NCBI RefSeq assembly: GCF_004127445.1 | Contig: NZ_QEXM01000022.1 | Location: 1-64,000 of the forward strand | Direction: 5' to 3' | DNA: 64,000 nt | DNA from: Streptomyces alfalfae | GTDB taxonomy: Bacteria > Actinomycetota > Actinomycetes > Streptomycetales > Streptomycetaceae | Shown: piece by piece, positions 35,475-44,151 of the stretch | Numbering within the stretch: the stretch's first letter is position 1 | How the letters are laid out: every line of letters begins with the position of its first letter | Translations under genes and position numbers: made by a program | Notes under the pieces: model-generated | Database searches by the model: none | Told to the model about the DNA's origin: nothing | What the model saw: the letters and a program-made list of their open reading frames with translations, nothing else

Positions 35475-38212
35475 CGGGGGTGGTCCTCCTCGACCAGCAG
35501 GTGGTAGTTGATGCCGCCGGTGCCGAACGAGCTGACCGCCGCCCGGCGCGGGGCGCCGGGAGCGGCGGGCCACGGCCGCGGGCGGGTGCCGATCGCGGCG
35601 GGCAGGTCGTCGAGGCCGAGCGCCGGGTTGAGCCGGTCCAGATGGGTGTGGGGCGGCAGCGTCCGGGCGCGCAGGGCGAGCAGGGCGCGCAGCAGTCCCG
35701 CGCCGCCCGCGGCGGCGAACGTGTGGCCGACGAAGCCCTTGGCGGAGCCGATCTCCAGCGGCCTCGGGCGGGCGGCGCCGCCGTAGACCCGTCCGGTGGC
35801 GGTGATCTCCACGCGGTCGCCGACCTTGGTGCCGGTGCCGTGCGCCTCCAGGTAGTCCACGTCTGCCGGTCCGTGGGCGACCTGGGTGAACGCCTGGCGC
35901 ATGGCCCTGACCTGGCCGTCGACGTCGGGGGCGATCAGTGACTTGGCATCGTTGGAGGCGCCGGAGCCGGTGAGCAGGGCGACGATCTCGTCGCCGTCCC
36001 GCACGGCGTCCGAGCGCCGCTTGAGCAGGAACAGCGCGCAGCCGTCGCCGGGCGTGAAGCCGTCGGCCCCGGCGTCGAAGGGCGTGATGCGGTTGTGCGA
36101 GAGCAGCCCGAGGGCGGAGCACAGCACCATGTCCCGCGCGGAGCAGGGCAGTTCGACGCCGCCTGCCAGGGCGTAGTCGACGGTGCCGGAGCGCAGCGCG
36201 GTCAGCGCCGTGTCCAGGGCGGCCAGCGAGGACGCGCAGGCCGCCTCCACCGCGAACGGCACGGCGTCGAGGCCGTACGCCCCGGCGATGAGCGCCGCCG
36301 TGCCGCTGGCCAGGGCTCCGTCCAGGGTGTCGGCGGTCGGCTCGGCCGGGGGCCCGTACGCCTGCCGGGCGGTGTCGATGAGCCCTTCGACCTCGGCCGT
36401 GGAGAGCCCCTTGAGCGCGGTCAGATCGCGTACGGCGTCCTCCAGTTCACCGAGGCTCCGGTCCACGTGGGCGCGGCGGTCGTTGGCCAGGCCGAGGTTC
36501 CCGGCGACGGCGAGCATCCCGCGGCCGGTGAGCGGACGCCCGCCGTACCGCCCGAGGACCTCGTCGGCGACGGCCAGGGCCATGCGCTGGGCGGCGTCGA
36601 GCGCGGCGTACCGCTCGGGTGGTATGTCCGCGCCGGGCGGCGGGGACTGCGGGACGTCGGCCCAGCCGCCGAGGTCGGTGTAGCTGCGGTTGAGGTTCAG
36701 GACGCCCGGGGCGTGGTGGAGTTCGCGGTCGAGGCGGTCGGCGGGGACGGGGCGCAGCCGGTCCTCGCCGCTCAGCATCAGCCGCCAGTAGGCGTCGGCG
36801 TCCTCGGCGTCGGCGAAGCGCCCCCCGTAGGCCACCACGGCGACGGGTTCGGGGAGCCGGGCGGCGCGCGGCACGGCCGCGGGCGCGGGCGCCGGGGCGG
36901 GCGCGGCCGTGGGCCGGTGCTCCTCCAGGACGAGGTGGCCGAGCGTGCCGGTGAGCGAGGTCCCGCTGACCGCGGCCCTGCGGGGCGTGCCGTCGGCGGG
37001 CGCCGCCCAGGGGGCCGCGGGGGCGGTGCCCGCCGCCGTGCGGTGCGCGGGCAGCGTGCGGTGGTGCAGCGCGAGCGCCGCCGTGGTGAGGGCGGCGATG
37101 CCCGCGTGGGCGAAGGTGTGCCCGGTCCGGTCGCGGGCGACGCCGATCACCGGTGGCTCGGCGTCGGCCGACTCGGCGGCGAGGGCCGCGAGTTCCGCGC
37201 TCTCGGCCTCGCCTGCGGTCCCGGTGCGCTCGACGTAGCGCACGCCGCCCGGCTGCGCGCCGACGGCGCGGTGGGCGGCGCGGAGGAGGTCGCGGTGGCG
37301 CTCGACGGAGGTCTCGTGGCGGAAGCGGCCCGGCACGCCGTGGTGCCGGACGCGGCAGTCGGCGATCGTGGCGTAGATCCGGTCGCCGTCCCGCTCGGCG
37401 GCGGCGAGCGGCTTGAGCAGCACCGCGCCGACGCCTTCGGCCAGTTCGCCCCGGTCCGCCGGTCCCGGCGGCGGCAGCAGGCCCTTGGCCCGCAGCAGCG
37501 AGGTCAGCACCTCGCTCTCGTGCAGCTGTCCGGTGAGGACGAGGGCGCGCTCGGCGAGTCCGGCGCGCAGCGAGCCGAGTGCCTGGGCGAGGGCGACGAA
37601 CGCGGTGGCGTCGGCCGACTCGACGGCGAGCGTGCGCCCGCGCAGGCCGAAGGCCGAGGCGATCCGGGCCGGGATGGTGCTGGCCATCTCGCCGACCCGG
37701 TCGTGCGGGGACGCGCCGAGGGTGCGCTGGAGCAGGCCGCGCAGCTCCTCGGCGGCCTGGCCCGCGTTCTCCACGGCCTCGGGCAGGCCGGTGGCGAGGG
37801 CGGCCCGCTCCACCTCGCGGGCGTAGGCGCTGCCCGCGATCCGCAGGGCGTTGGCGTACTGCCGGTCGAGGCCGAAGCAGGTGCCCACGACGACGTCGGT
37901 GCGGTCGTCGGCGCCGCCGGACACCGCGCCCGCGTCCCGCAGACACTGCTCGGCGGCCTCCAGCATCAGCGGCTGCAGCCGGGCCATGGACCGCGCCTGC
38001 ACCGGCGGGATGCCGAAGCGGGCCACGTCGACCGCCGGCTCGTCCGGCGCCCAGCGGGCCGGGGAGCGCGGTCCCCCGGATGCGTCCCTCACGTATTCCC
38101 AATAGGCATCTACCCCCATGACCCGAGGAGTGAGCGCGGCGATTCCGACGATCGCCGTACGCTCCTTTCCGATGTTCTCCCACTGATCGCAGGTTGCGTC
38201 TTCGGAGTGCAT
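35471..38212 (-). CDS. Tandem ketosynthase, first KS degenerate (RedX/PigJ-like)
   Basis: 913 residues; ATG at 38212 with GGAG nine bases upstream (a GTG at 38227 is possible). Two KS domains. The first (~20-440) lacks the nucleophile: the region reads ESADATAF with Asp201 where Cys is expected, and [10 protein letters not shown] replaces the HGTGT His; GHTFAHAG is retained. The second (~470-910) is intact: Cys659 in [36 protein letters not shown]. PigJ/RedX uses such a pair to condense pyrrolyl-carboxyl with malonyl-ACP. The degenerate half may act like a chain-length factor. An Ala/Pro linker joins the domains. Confidence 0.87.
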   Translation of the reverse strand: MHSEDATCDQWENIGKERTAIVGIAALTPRVMGVDAYWEYVRDASGGPRSPARWAPDEPAVDVARFGIPPVQARSMARLQPLMLEAAEQCLRDAGAVSGGADDRTDVVVGTCFGLDRQYANALRIAGSAYAREVERAALATGLPEAVENAGQAAEELRGLLQRTLGASPHDRVGEMASTIPARIASAFGLRGRTLAVESADATAFVALAQALGSLRAGLAERALVLTGQLHESEVLTSLLRAKGLLPPPGPADRGELAEGVGAVLLKPLAAAERDGDRIYATIADCRVRHHGVPGRFRHETSVERHRDLLRAAHRAVGAQPGGVRYVERTGTAGEAESAELAALAAESADAEPPVIGVARDRTGHTFAHAGIAALTTAALALHHRTLPAHRTAAGTAPAAPWAAPADGTPRRAAVSGTSLTGTLGHLVLEEHRPTAAPAPAPAPAAVPRAARLPEPVAVVAYGGRFADAEDADAYWRLMLSGEDRLRPVPADRLDRELHHAPGVLNLNRSYTDLGGWADVPQSPPPGADIPPERYAALDAAQRMALAVADEVLGRYGGRPLTGRGMLAVAGNLGLANDRRAHVDRSLGELEDAVRDLTALKGLSTAEVEGLIDTARQAYGPPAEPTADTLDGALASGTAALIAGAYGLDAVPFAVEAACASSLAALDTALTALRSGTVDYALAGGVELPCSARDMVLCSALGLLSHNRITPFDAGADGFTPGDGCALFLLKRRSDAVRDGDEIVALLTGSGASNDAKSLIAPDVDGQVRAMRQAFTQVAHGPADVDYLEAHGTGTKVGDRVEITATGRVYGGAARPRPLEIGSAKGFVGHTFAAAGGAGLLRALLALRARTLPPHTHLDRLNPALGLDDLPAAIGTRPRPWPAAPGAPRRAAVSSFGTGGINYHLLVEEDHPR

Positions 38213-38475
38213 GACAGGCAACTCCACATTCCGTCGTAACGGCAGGATGGCGAAATTCCGTGGAAACTTACCACAGAATTACAAGCCTTTGGCCCTGGCA
38301 TTGTTTCCAGCCTTCCCGGCCAGGCGGGCCCGGCGAGGAGTCTCCCCAAAGACCATGCTGACCAGCGACAACGCCTGCGCCAGCGGTTTCACATCCGGAT
38401 CTCAGCAGGATGCAAGTCGCATCTGCGACAGTTGTCCCGGCTCGGCATTCTGCCGAATACAAGTCTAAGGCGGCC
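38213..38475. promoter_or_regulatory. Divergent promoter region of the two bipyrrole operons
   Basis: 263 gene-free bases between the minus-strand KS gene and the plus-strand PCP gene, A/T-richer than the flanks. It must hold both promoters. I see neither the TTAGTC/GACTAA operator nor clean 11-bp repeats; TTCAC and CTCAG occur 13 bases apart near 38390-38405, which does not fit the SARP period. Confidence 0.45.
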
Positions 38476-38736
38476 ATGATTACTGAGCAGTCGATCATCG
38501 ATTACATTGCGACGGCCTGGCTTGACGGTGACACCGAAGGGCTGGACAGCGAGACACCTCTCACCGAATTGAGCATCATCGACTCCGCCGGGATTTTCGA
38601 CCTGGTGCATTTCCTGCAGAGCGAATTCCGTATCACGGTGCCGCTGCACGAGGTCGCGCCCGGGAACTTCCAGACGGTCGGCGCCATCGCCGCGCTGGTC
38701 GACCGCATCCAGAACGAGAAAGAGGGTGCCCGATGA
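38476..38736 (+). CDS. Peptidyl carrier protein (RedO/PigG-like)
   Basis: 86 residues from the ATG at 38476. Carrier-protein fold with the 4'-phosphopantetheine site at Ser37 in LSIIDSAGIFDLV; the usual Leu after Ser is Ala, as in prolyl carriers of this type. It should hold L-proline loaded by the adenylation enzyme and then the pyrrole made by the acyl-CoA-dehydrogenase homologue. Its stop overlaps the next ATG. Confidence 0.88.
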   Translation: MITEQSIIDYIATAWLDGDTEGLDSETPLTELSIIDSAGIFDLVHFLQSEFRITVPLHEVAPGNFQTVGAIAALVDRIQNEKEGAR

Positions 38737-40577
38737 ACGAGCCGGCCCAGACGTCCAAGGACCCCTCGCTCATCCACCGCCAGGTCGTCGAGATCGTGGC
38801 GTCCCGCACGCTGTACGACACCGCGCGGCTGCGGCCGGAGAGCGACCTGGAGGGCGAGCTCGGCATCGACTCCGTCGTCCTCGAGTCGATCCTGGTGGCC
38901 CTGACCGAGCACTTCGGGCTCCCCCGCGAGCTGGACTCCGCGCCGGAGACCCTGCGCGACCTCGTCGCGGACGTGACGGCGGCGCTCGCCGCGGCCCACG
39001 GGCCCGCCGACGGCACGCCGGAACTGCTGGAGACCCTCGTCGGCACGGCCATGCGGCACACCCACTACCAGCGCCATCAGCTGGGCCTCGACGCCGACTT
39101 CGAGAGCGAGCTCGGCATCGACTCCGTCGTCCTGACGTCGATCATCGCGGACACCGCGGACGCCGTCGGCATCCCGCAGGACGCGACCGACGGCGTCCAG
39201 GCGACCACCCTGCGCAAGCTGCACGCCGAACTCGCGGCGCTCCAGCCGCTGGACGGCGGCGCCGACGGCGCGCCGGCCGCGGACCGGGCGGCGGCGGGCA
39301 CGGGCGCCGACGACTGGGACAGCCGCTCCATGAAGGACTTCATGGAGGAGCGCGACACCGACCTGTTCGCCAAGGCCCGGTCCTTCCGCGCCTACCGCAC
39401 CCGCCGCGAGCAGGACAGGCTCTACTGGTACGGGATGCCGCACCGCGCCAGGAGCGGCAGCCGCGCGGTCATGTACGACGACCTGGAGGGCCGGGAGCGC
39501 GAGTTCCTGATGTTCGCCTCCAACAACTACCTCGGTCTCGCCGAGCACCCGAAGGTCGTCGAGGCGGTCTGCGACGCCACCCGCGCCTTCGGCGCCACCC
39601 ACACCGGCTCCCGCATCATCGGCGGCACCAACGAGCTCCACCGCGAGCTGGAGCGCCGCCTCGCCCGCCTCAAGGGCAGGGAGGCGTGCGCGGTCTTCCC
39701 CGGCGGCTACTCGGCCAACCTCGGCGTCATCTCCGGCCTGGTCAAGAGCTACGACGCGGCCATCGTCGACCGGCTCAACCACATGAGCATCGTCGACGGC
39801 TGCAAGCTCTCCGGCGCCGTCCGCAAGATCTACCGGCACAACGACATGGCCGACCTGGAGCGGGTGCTCCAGCGCTGCCGCGGCGAGGTGATGGGCAGAC
39901 TCATCGTGGCCGACGGCGTGTTCAGCATGCACGGCGACATCTGCGACCTGCCCGAGATCGTCCGCCTCGCCCGGGAGTACGACGCCCGGGTGCTGATCGA
40001 CGACGCGCACGCCACGGGCGTCCTCGGCGAGCACGGCACCGGCACCGCCGAGCACTTCGGGCTCAAGGGCCAGGTCGACCTGGAGCTGGGCACGATGAGC
40101 AAGGCCCTCGCCGGCATGGGCGGTTTCGTCGTCGGCGACCAGGACGTCATCGACTACCTGCGCTTCTACGCCAACTCCTATGTCTTCGCGGCGAACATCC
40201 CGCCCGGCACCGCGGCCGGACTGATCGCCTCCATCGACGTCATGGAGTCCGAGCCGCAGCGGCTCACCCGCCTCTGGGACAACATCCGCACCCTGCGGTC
40301 CGCGCTCCTCGACGCCGGTTTCGACCTGGAGCGGTCGGAGAGCGCCATCCTGCCGATCGTCATCGGCGACGAGCGCACCGCGATGGAGATGGGCCGCGCC
40401 GTGCGGGCCCGCGGCCTGTTCTGCCAGACCGTGGTCTTCCCCGGCGTGCCGCTGGGCGACGCCCGGCTGCGGATCAGCGTCACCAGCGAGCACACGCCGG
40501 CCGACCTCCAGGAGGCGGCCGGGATCTTCGCCGAGGCCGGCCGGGAGACCGGGGTGCTGCCCCGGTCCGAGCGGTGA
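38733..40577 (+). CDS. ACP-ACP-alpha-oxoamine synthase (RedN/PigH-like)
   Basis: 614 residues. Two carrier domains with identical ELGIDSVV motifs (Ser47 and Ser131) precede a PLP alpha-oxoamine synthase (~220-600): ASNNYLGLAEHPKV, HTGSRIIGGTNELH, IDDAHATGVLGEHGTGT, and Schiff-base Lys457 in LGTMSKALAGMGG. In the PigH model malonyl on the ACPs is condensed with the pyrrolyl unit, and the OAS domain then adds serine with decarboxylation to close the second ring, giving 4-hydroxy-2,2'-bipyrrole-5-methanol. Domain order and size match the family. Confidence 0.93.
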   Translation: MNEPAQTSKDPSLIHRQVVEIVASRTLYDTARLRPESDLEGELGIDSVVLESILVALTEHFGLPRELDSAPETLRDLVADVTAALAAAHGPADGTPELLETLVGTAMRHTHYQRHQLGLDADFESELGIDSVVLTSIIADTADAVGIPQDATDGVQATTLRKLHAELAALQPLDGGADGAPAADRAAAGTGADDWDSRSMKDFMEERDTDLFAKARSFRAYRTRREQDRLYWYGMPHRARSGSRAVMYDDLEGREREFLMFASNNYLGLAEHPKVVEAVCDATRAFGATHTGSRIIGGTNELHRELERRLARLKGREACAVFPGGYSANLGVISGLVKSYDAAIVDRLNHMSIVDGCKLSGAVRKIYRHNDMADLERVLQRCRGEVMGRLIVADGVFSMHGDICDLPEIVRLAREYDARVLIDDAHATGVLGEHGTGTAEHFGLKGQVDLELGTMSKALAGMGGFVVGDQDVIDYLRFYANSYVFAANIPPGTAAGLIASIDVMESEPQRLTRLWDNIRTLRSALLDAGFDLERSESAILPIVIGDERTAMEMGRAVRARGLFCQTVVFPGVPLGDARLRISVTSEHTPADLQEAAGIFAEAGRETGVLPRSER

Positions 40578-40587
40578 GGGGGCGGCC

Positions 40588-42174
40588 GTGAGGAAGGGGG
40601 ACATCTCCGTGATCCGGCTGCCGCGCGGCCTATCGGACGCCGAACTCGCCCGCACCGCGCTCACCGGCGACGACCCCGTCTCGTACGGGGAGCTGACCCG
40701 CCGCGTGGACGCCCTCGCCGGGCGGCTCGGCGAGGTGACCGCGGGGCCGGGCGAACGCGTCGCCGTCTGGCTCGGCAAGGGCACGCGCTATGTGACGGCC
40801 GTCCTCGCCGCCCTGGAGGCCGGGTGCGTGTACGTGCCGCTGGACGGCGCCCAGCCCGCGGGCCGGGTGACGACGATCCTCGGCGACTCCGGGCCGACCG
40901 TGCTGTTCACCGACCACGGGCGGCTGCGGCAGCTGGCCGGCGCGGAGCTGCCCGCCTCGCTGCGCGCCATCGTCCTGACCGGCCCGGCCGAGGACCCCGG
41001 TGAGCCCGTACGGACGCCGGCGACGGTGGCCGTGCACTCCTGGTCCGCGTTCACCGCCGACGCCCCGGACCGGCCCGCGGGCCGCGGCCGGACGCCGGAC
41101 GACCTGGCCGCCCTGCTCTACACCTCGGGCTCCACCGGGACGCCCAAGGGCGTGAAGATCTCCCACCGCAACCTCGCCAACTTCGTGGGCTGGGCCCTGG
41201 AGGAGTTCGAGGTGGGCCCCGACGACGTCTTCGCCAACCACGCCTCGTTCAACTTCGACCTCAGCACCTTCGACCTCTTCGCCGCGCTCGCCGCGCGGGC
41301 CACGCTCTGGGTCGTCCCCGACGCCGCGGCCAAGGACGTCTCCGCGCTGGCCGCCGGCATCCGCGGCCACGGCGTCACGGTCTGGTACTCGGTGCCCTCG
41401 ATCCTGCACCTGCTCACCGCGTCCGGGGCGCTGACCCCGGCGGAGACCCGCTCGCTGCGGTACGTGCTGTTCGCCGGGGAGGTCTTCCCCATCGGCCGAT
41501 TGCGCGCGCTGCGCGGCGTACTGCCGCCGGACACCGCGCTGTACAACCTCTACGGGCCCACCGAGACCAACGTCTGTACCTACCACCGGGCCACCCCCGC
41601 CGACCTGGAGCGCGAGCACCCGCTGCCGATCGGCACCCCGATCAAGGGCGCCCACGTCCGCGTGGAGGACGAGCACGGCGAGGCCGTCGACGCCCCGGGC
41701 GACCCCGGCGAACTCGTCGTCAGCGGCGAGTGCGTGACCCCCGGCTACTGGGGCCGCGAGCACGAACCGGCCGCCGCCGACCACCGCTCGGGCCGCCACC
41801 GCACCGGCGACCTGGTGACGGTGGAGGAGGGGCGCCTGGTCTACCGGGGCCGCAAGGACCGCATGGTGAAGCTCTCCGGCTACCGCGTCGAGCTGGGCGA
41901 GATCGAGGCGGCCGTCCTGCGCCACCCGGCCGTCGCGGACGCCGCGGTGATCACCGCCGAGACCGGCGGCAGGACCGGGATCGCCGTGTACTACGTCCCG
42001 CGCGAGGGCGTGAAGCCGCCGAACCTGCTCCAGCTCAAGCAGCACTGCAAGGCGCTCCTGCCGCCGTACATGCTGCCGCACTCCGCGACCCGCCTCGCCC
42101 GGCTGCCGCGCAACGCCAACGGCAAGACCGACTACCGCGCGCTCACCGAGGGCGCGGCGGAACCGCCGTCCTGA
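40588..42174 (+). CDS. L-prolyl-PCP adenylating enzyme (RedM/PigI-like)
   Basis: 528 residues; GTG at 40588 (GAGGGGG upstream), with a second usable GTG at 40609. Adenylation motifs in order: LLYTSGSTGTPKGVKISHRN (A3), FNFDLSTFDLF (A4), YNLYGPTETNVC (A5), HRTGDLV (A7), YRGRKDRMVKLSGYRVELGE (A8) and NANGKTDYR (A10). Stand-alone, no condensation or carrier domain. It would activate L-proline and load the PCP encoded two genes upstream. Confidence 0.92.
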   Translation: MRKGDISVIRLPRGLSDAELARTALTGDDPVSYGELTRRVDALAGRLGEVTAGPGERVAVWLGKGTRYVTAVLAALEAGCVYVPLDGAQPAGRVTTILGDSGPTVLFTDHGRLRQLAGAELPASLRAIVLTGPAEDPGEPVRTPATVAVHSWSAFTADAPDRPAGRGRTPDDLAALLYTSGSTGTPKGVKISHRNLANFVGWALEEFEVGPDDVFANHASFNFDLSTFDLFAALAARATLWVVPDAAAKDVSALAAGIRGHGVTVWYSVPSILHLLTASGALTPAETRSLRYVLFAGEVFPIGRLRALRGVLPPDTALYNLYGPTETNVCTYHRATPADLEREHPLPIGTPIKGAHVRVEDEHGEAVDAPGDPGELVVSGECVTPGYWGREHEPAAADHRSGRHRTGDLVTVEEGRLVYRGRKDRMVKLSGYRVELGEIEAAVLRHPAVADAAVITAETGGRTGIAVYYVPREGVKPPNLLQLKQHCKALLPPYMLPHSATRLARLPRNANGKTDYRALTEGAAEPPS

Positions 42175-42210
42175 CCACCGCCGCCGGACCGCACACCCAC
42201 CGAGGACGCC

Positions 42211-43062
42211 GTGCCACTCCCCGAACCGCCCCTTCGCACCCCACTGGACGCCCGTGCCGCAGGGCCCTGGTTCCCGCCCGGAACCGGCCCGGTCCCCGCC
42301 CCGGCGGCCCTGACGCTGGTGTGCTTCCCCTACGCGGGCGGCACGCCCTCCCTCCACCAGCGCTGGAGCGGCCGGCTCGGCGACGGCGTCCACGTGGCGC
42401 CGCTGCTGCTGCCCGGCCGGGGGCTGCGCCTGGCCGAGGAGCCGTTCACGGCGATGGGCCCGCTGGCCGACGCGGTCACCGACGCCCTGGCGGACCGGCC
42501 GGGCGGCGGGGCGTTCGCGTTCTTCGGCCACAGCATGGGCGCCCTGCTCGCCTACGAGGTGGCCTGCGCCCTGCGGGAACGCGGCCTGCCGGGACCGCTC
42601 GGACTCCTCCTCTCCGGCAGCAGGGCCCCGCACCAGTACGGCGACCGCGAGGACAGCACCCTGCCCGAGGAGGAACTGCTGGCGCTCCTCGGCGGCCTCG
42701 GCGGTCTCGGCGCCGGGCGCGCGGGGGTGCGCCGGGCGTTCTGGCGCCGCAGGCTGCCCGCGCTCCGCGCCGACCTGCGGGCCTGCGACGACTACCGGTG
42801 GCGGCCCAGGGAGCCGCTGCACGTGCCGCTGACCGTGCTGGCCGGACGCGACGACCCGCTGGCCCGCCCCGCGCAGACCGAGGCCTGGCGGACGTACACC
42901 ACCGGCGGCTTCGTCCGCCGCGAGGCGCCCGGCGGCCACTTCTACCTGCTCGACGACCCGGCTCAGGAGCTTCTCCTGCGCGAGCTGCGCGACTGGTGCG
43001 CGCGGCTCACCCGCGCCCACGCCCGCACCGGCCCGGACCGCACACCACCGAGGGACTCATGA
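42211..43062 (+). CDS. Type II thioesterase (RedJ-like)
   Basis: 283 residues, GTG start. Alpha/beta-hydrolase: CFPYAGGTPSLHQRW, nucleophile elbow GHSMGALLAYE, Asp in LAGRDDPLARP and His in PGGHFYLLDD. RedJ has been proposed to release dodecanoate from the tail-specific ACP; the same job here would feed free fatty acid to the tail-reducing enzymes. Editing of mis-primed carriers is the alternative. Stop overlaps the methyltransferase ATG. Confidence 0.88.
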   Translation: MPLPEPPLRTPLDARAAGPWFPPGTGPVPAPAALTLVCFPYAGGTPSLHQRWSGRLGDGVHVAPLLLPGRGLRLAEEPFTAMGPLADAVTDALADRPGGGAFAFFGHSMGALLAYEVACALRERGLPGPLGLLLSGSRAPHQYGDREDSTLPEEELLALLGGLGGLGAGRAGVRRAFWRRRLPALRADLRACDDYRWRPREPLHVPLTVLAGRDDPLARPAQTEAWRTYTTGGFVRREAPGGHFYLLDDPAQELLLRELRDWCARLTRAHARTGPDRTPPRDS

Positions 43063-44114
43063 CTTCGAACGGACACCGTCGCACCGCCTCGCCCCTGACG
43101 ACCGCGGCGACCGTCGTGCGGCTGCTGCGCTCCCCGCAGATCAGGCTGCTCCTCTCGCTCTCCGGCAAGCTCGTCACCCCCGTCTACCGGGCCGCCTTCC
43201 TGACCGGCGCCGCGAGCAGCGGCGTCCTGCGCCGGCTCGCCGAAGGCCCCGCCGACGTGCACGCCCTGGCCGCCTCCCTCGGCGTCCAGGACGACACGCG
43301 CCGCCTCGCGCGCTGGCTCGACGCCGGGGTGACGCTCGGCCAGCTCCAGCGCAGGAACGGCACGTACACCCTGCGGAGCAGGCTGGCCAAGCAGCTCGCC
43401 CGGATCGAGAACGACGCCGCCGCGGGCGCGCTCGAAGAGGTCGTCCGCTTCCACCAGCCGGTGCTCATCGACGCCCCGCGGATGGTGCGCGAGGGCCGCT
43501 CGTTCGGCCTCGGCGACCAGGACGGCTCGGTGATCGCCCGCTCCTCGCTGGTGGTGCAGCCCTTCATCGAGGAGGCCGTCTCCCGCGTCCTCGACCGCGA
43601 GCGTCCCGTCCGGCTCCTGGAGATCGGCTGCGGCAGCGGCGTGTACGTGCGGCACGCCGCCGCCCTCAACCCGCGGCTCACCGCCCACGCCATCGACCTC
43701 CAGCCCGAGGTCGCCGAGGAGGCCGCGCGGAACATGGACCGCTGGGGCCTCACGGAGCGGGTCACCACCCGCCAGGGCGACCTGCGCACCCTCGCCTTCG
43801 ACGAGCGCTACGACCTGGTGACCCTGCACAACAACATCTACTACTTCCCCGAGGCCGACCGGGTGGAGATCCTCGCCCGCGCCCGCGAGGCCCTGGCCCC
43901 CGGCGGCCGGCTGCTCCTGACCACCTCATGCCAGGGCGGCGGTCCGAGCCTCGAAGTCCTCGGCCTCTGGTTCGAGTTCGCCGACTTCGGCGGGCCGCTG
44001 CCGGTGGAGGACGAACTCGTGCAGCAACTGGTCAAGGCCGGGTTCACCGATGTGGAGGCGCACCGGATCGTCCCCGGCGAGCAGTTCCGCGCCTTCGTCG
44101 GCACCAACGCCTGA
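43059..44114 (+). CDS. S-adenosylmethionine O-methyltransferase (RedI/PigF-like)
   Basis: 351 residues; ATG overlaps the thioesterase stop. The first ~150 residues are helical with a winged-helix look (SGVLRRLAEGPADVHALAAS, LGQLQRRNGTYTLRSRLAK). The SAM-binding motif LLEIGCGSGVYVRHA and the acidic LTAHAIDLQPEV follow, then YDLVTLHNNIYYFPE. It should methylate the 4-hydroxyl of the bipyrrole aldehyde to give 4-methoxy-2,2'-bipyrrole-5-carbaldehyde. Assignment by family and cluster. Confidence 0.87.
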   Translation: MTSNGHRRTASPLTTAATVVRLLRSPQIRLLLSLSGKLVTPVYRAAFLTGAASSGVLRRLAEGPADVHALAASLGVQDDTRRLARWLDAGVTLGQLQRRNGTYTLRSRLAKQLARIENDAAAGALEEVVRFHQPVLIDAPRMVREGRSFGLGDQDGSVIARSSLVVQPFIEEAVSRVLDRERPVRLLEIGCGSGVYVRHAAALNPRLTAHAIDLQPEVAEEAARNMDRWGLTERVTTRQGDLRTLAFDERYDLVTLHNNIYYFPEADRVEILARAREALAPGGRLLLTTSCQGGGPSLEVLGLWFEFADFGGPLPVEDELVQQLVKAGFTDVEAHRIVPGEQFRAFVGTNA

Positions 44115-44151
44115 CCACGCCACCCGTACCGGCCCCTTCAGGAGGACCCGT

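Noticed and set aside
38213..38475. SARP or TetR operator in the divergent bipyrrole promoter region
   Set aside because: The best TTCAC/CTCAG pair is 13 bases apart, not 11, and no TTAGTC/GACTAA arms occur.
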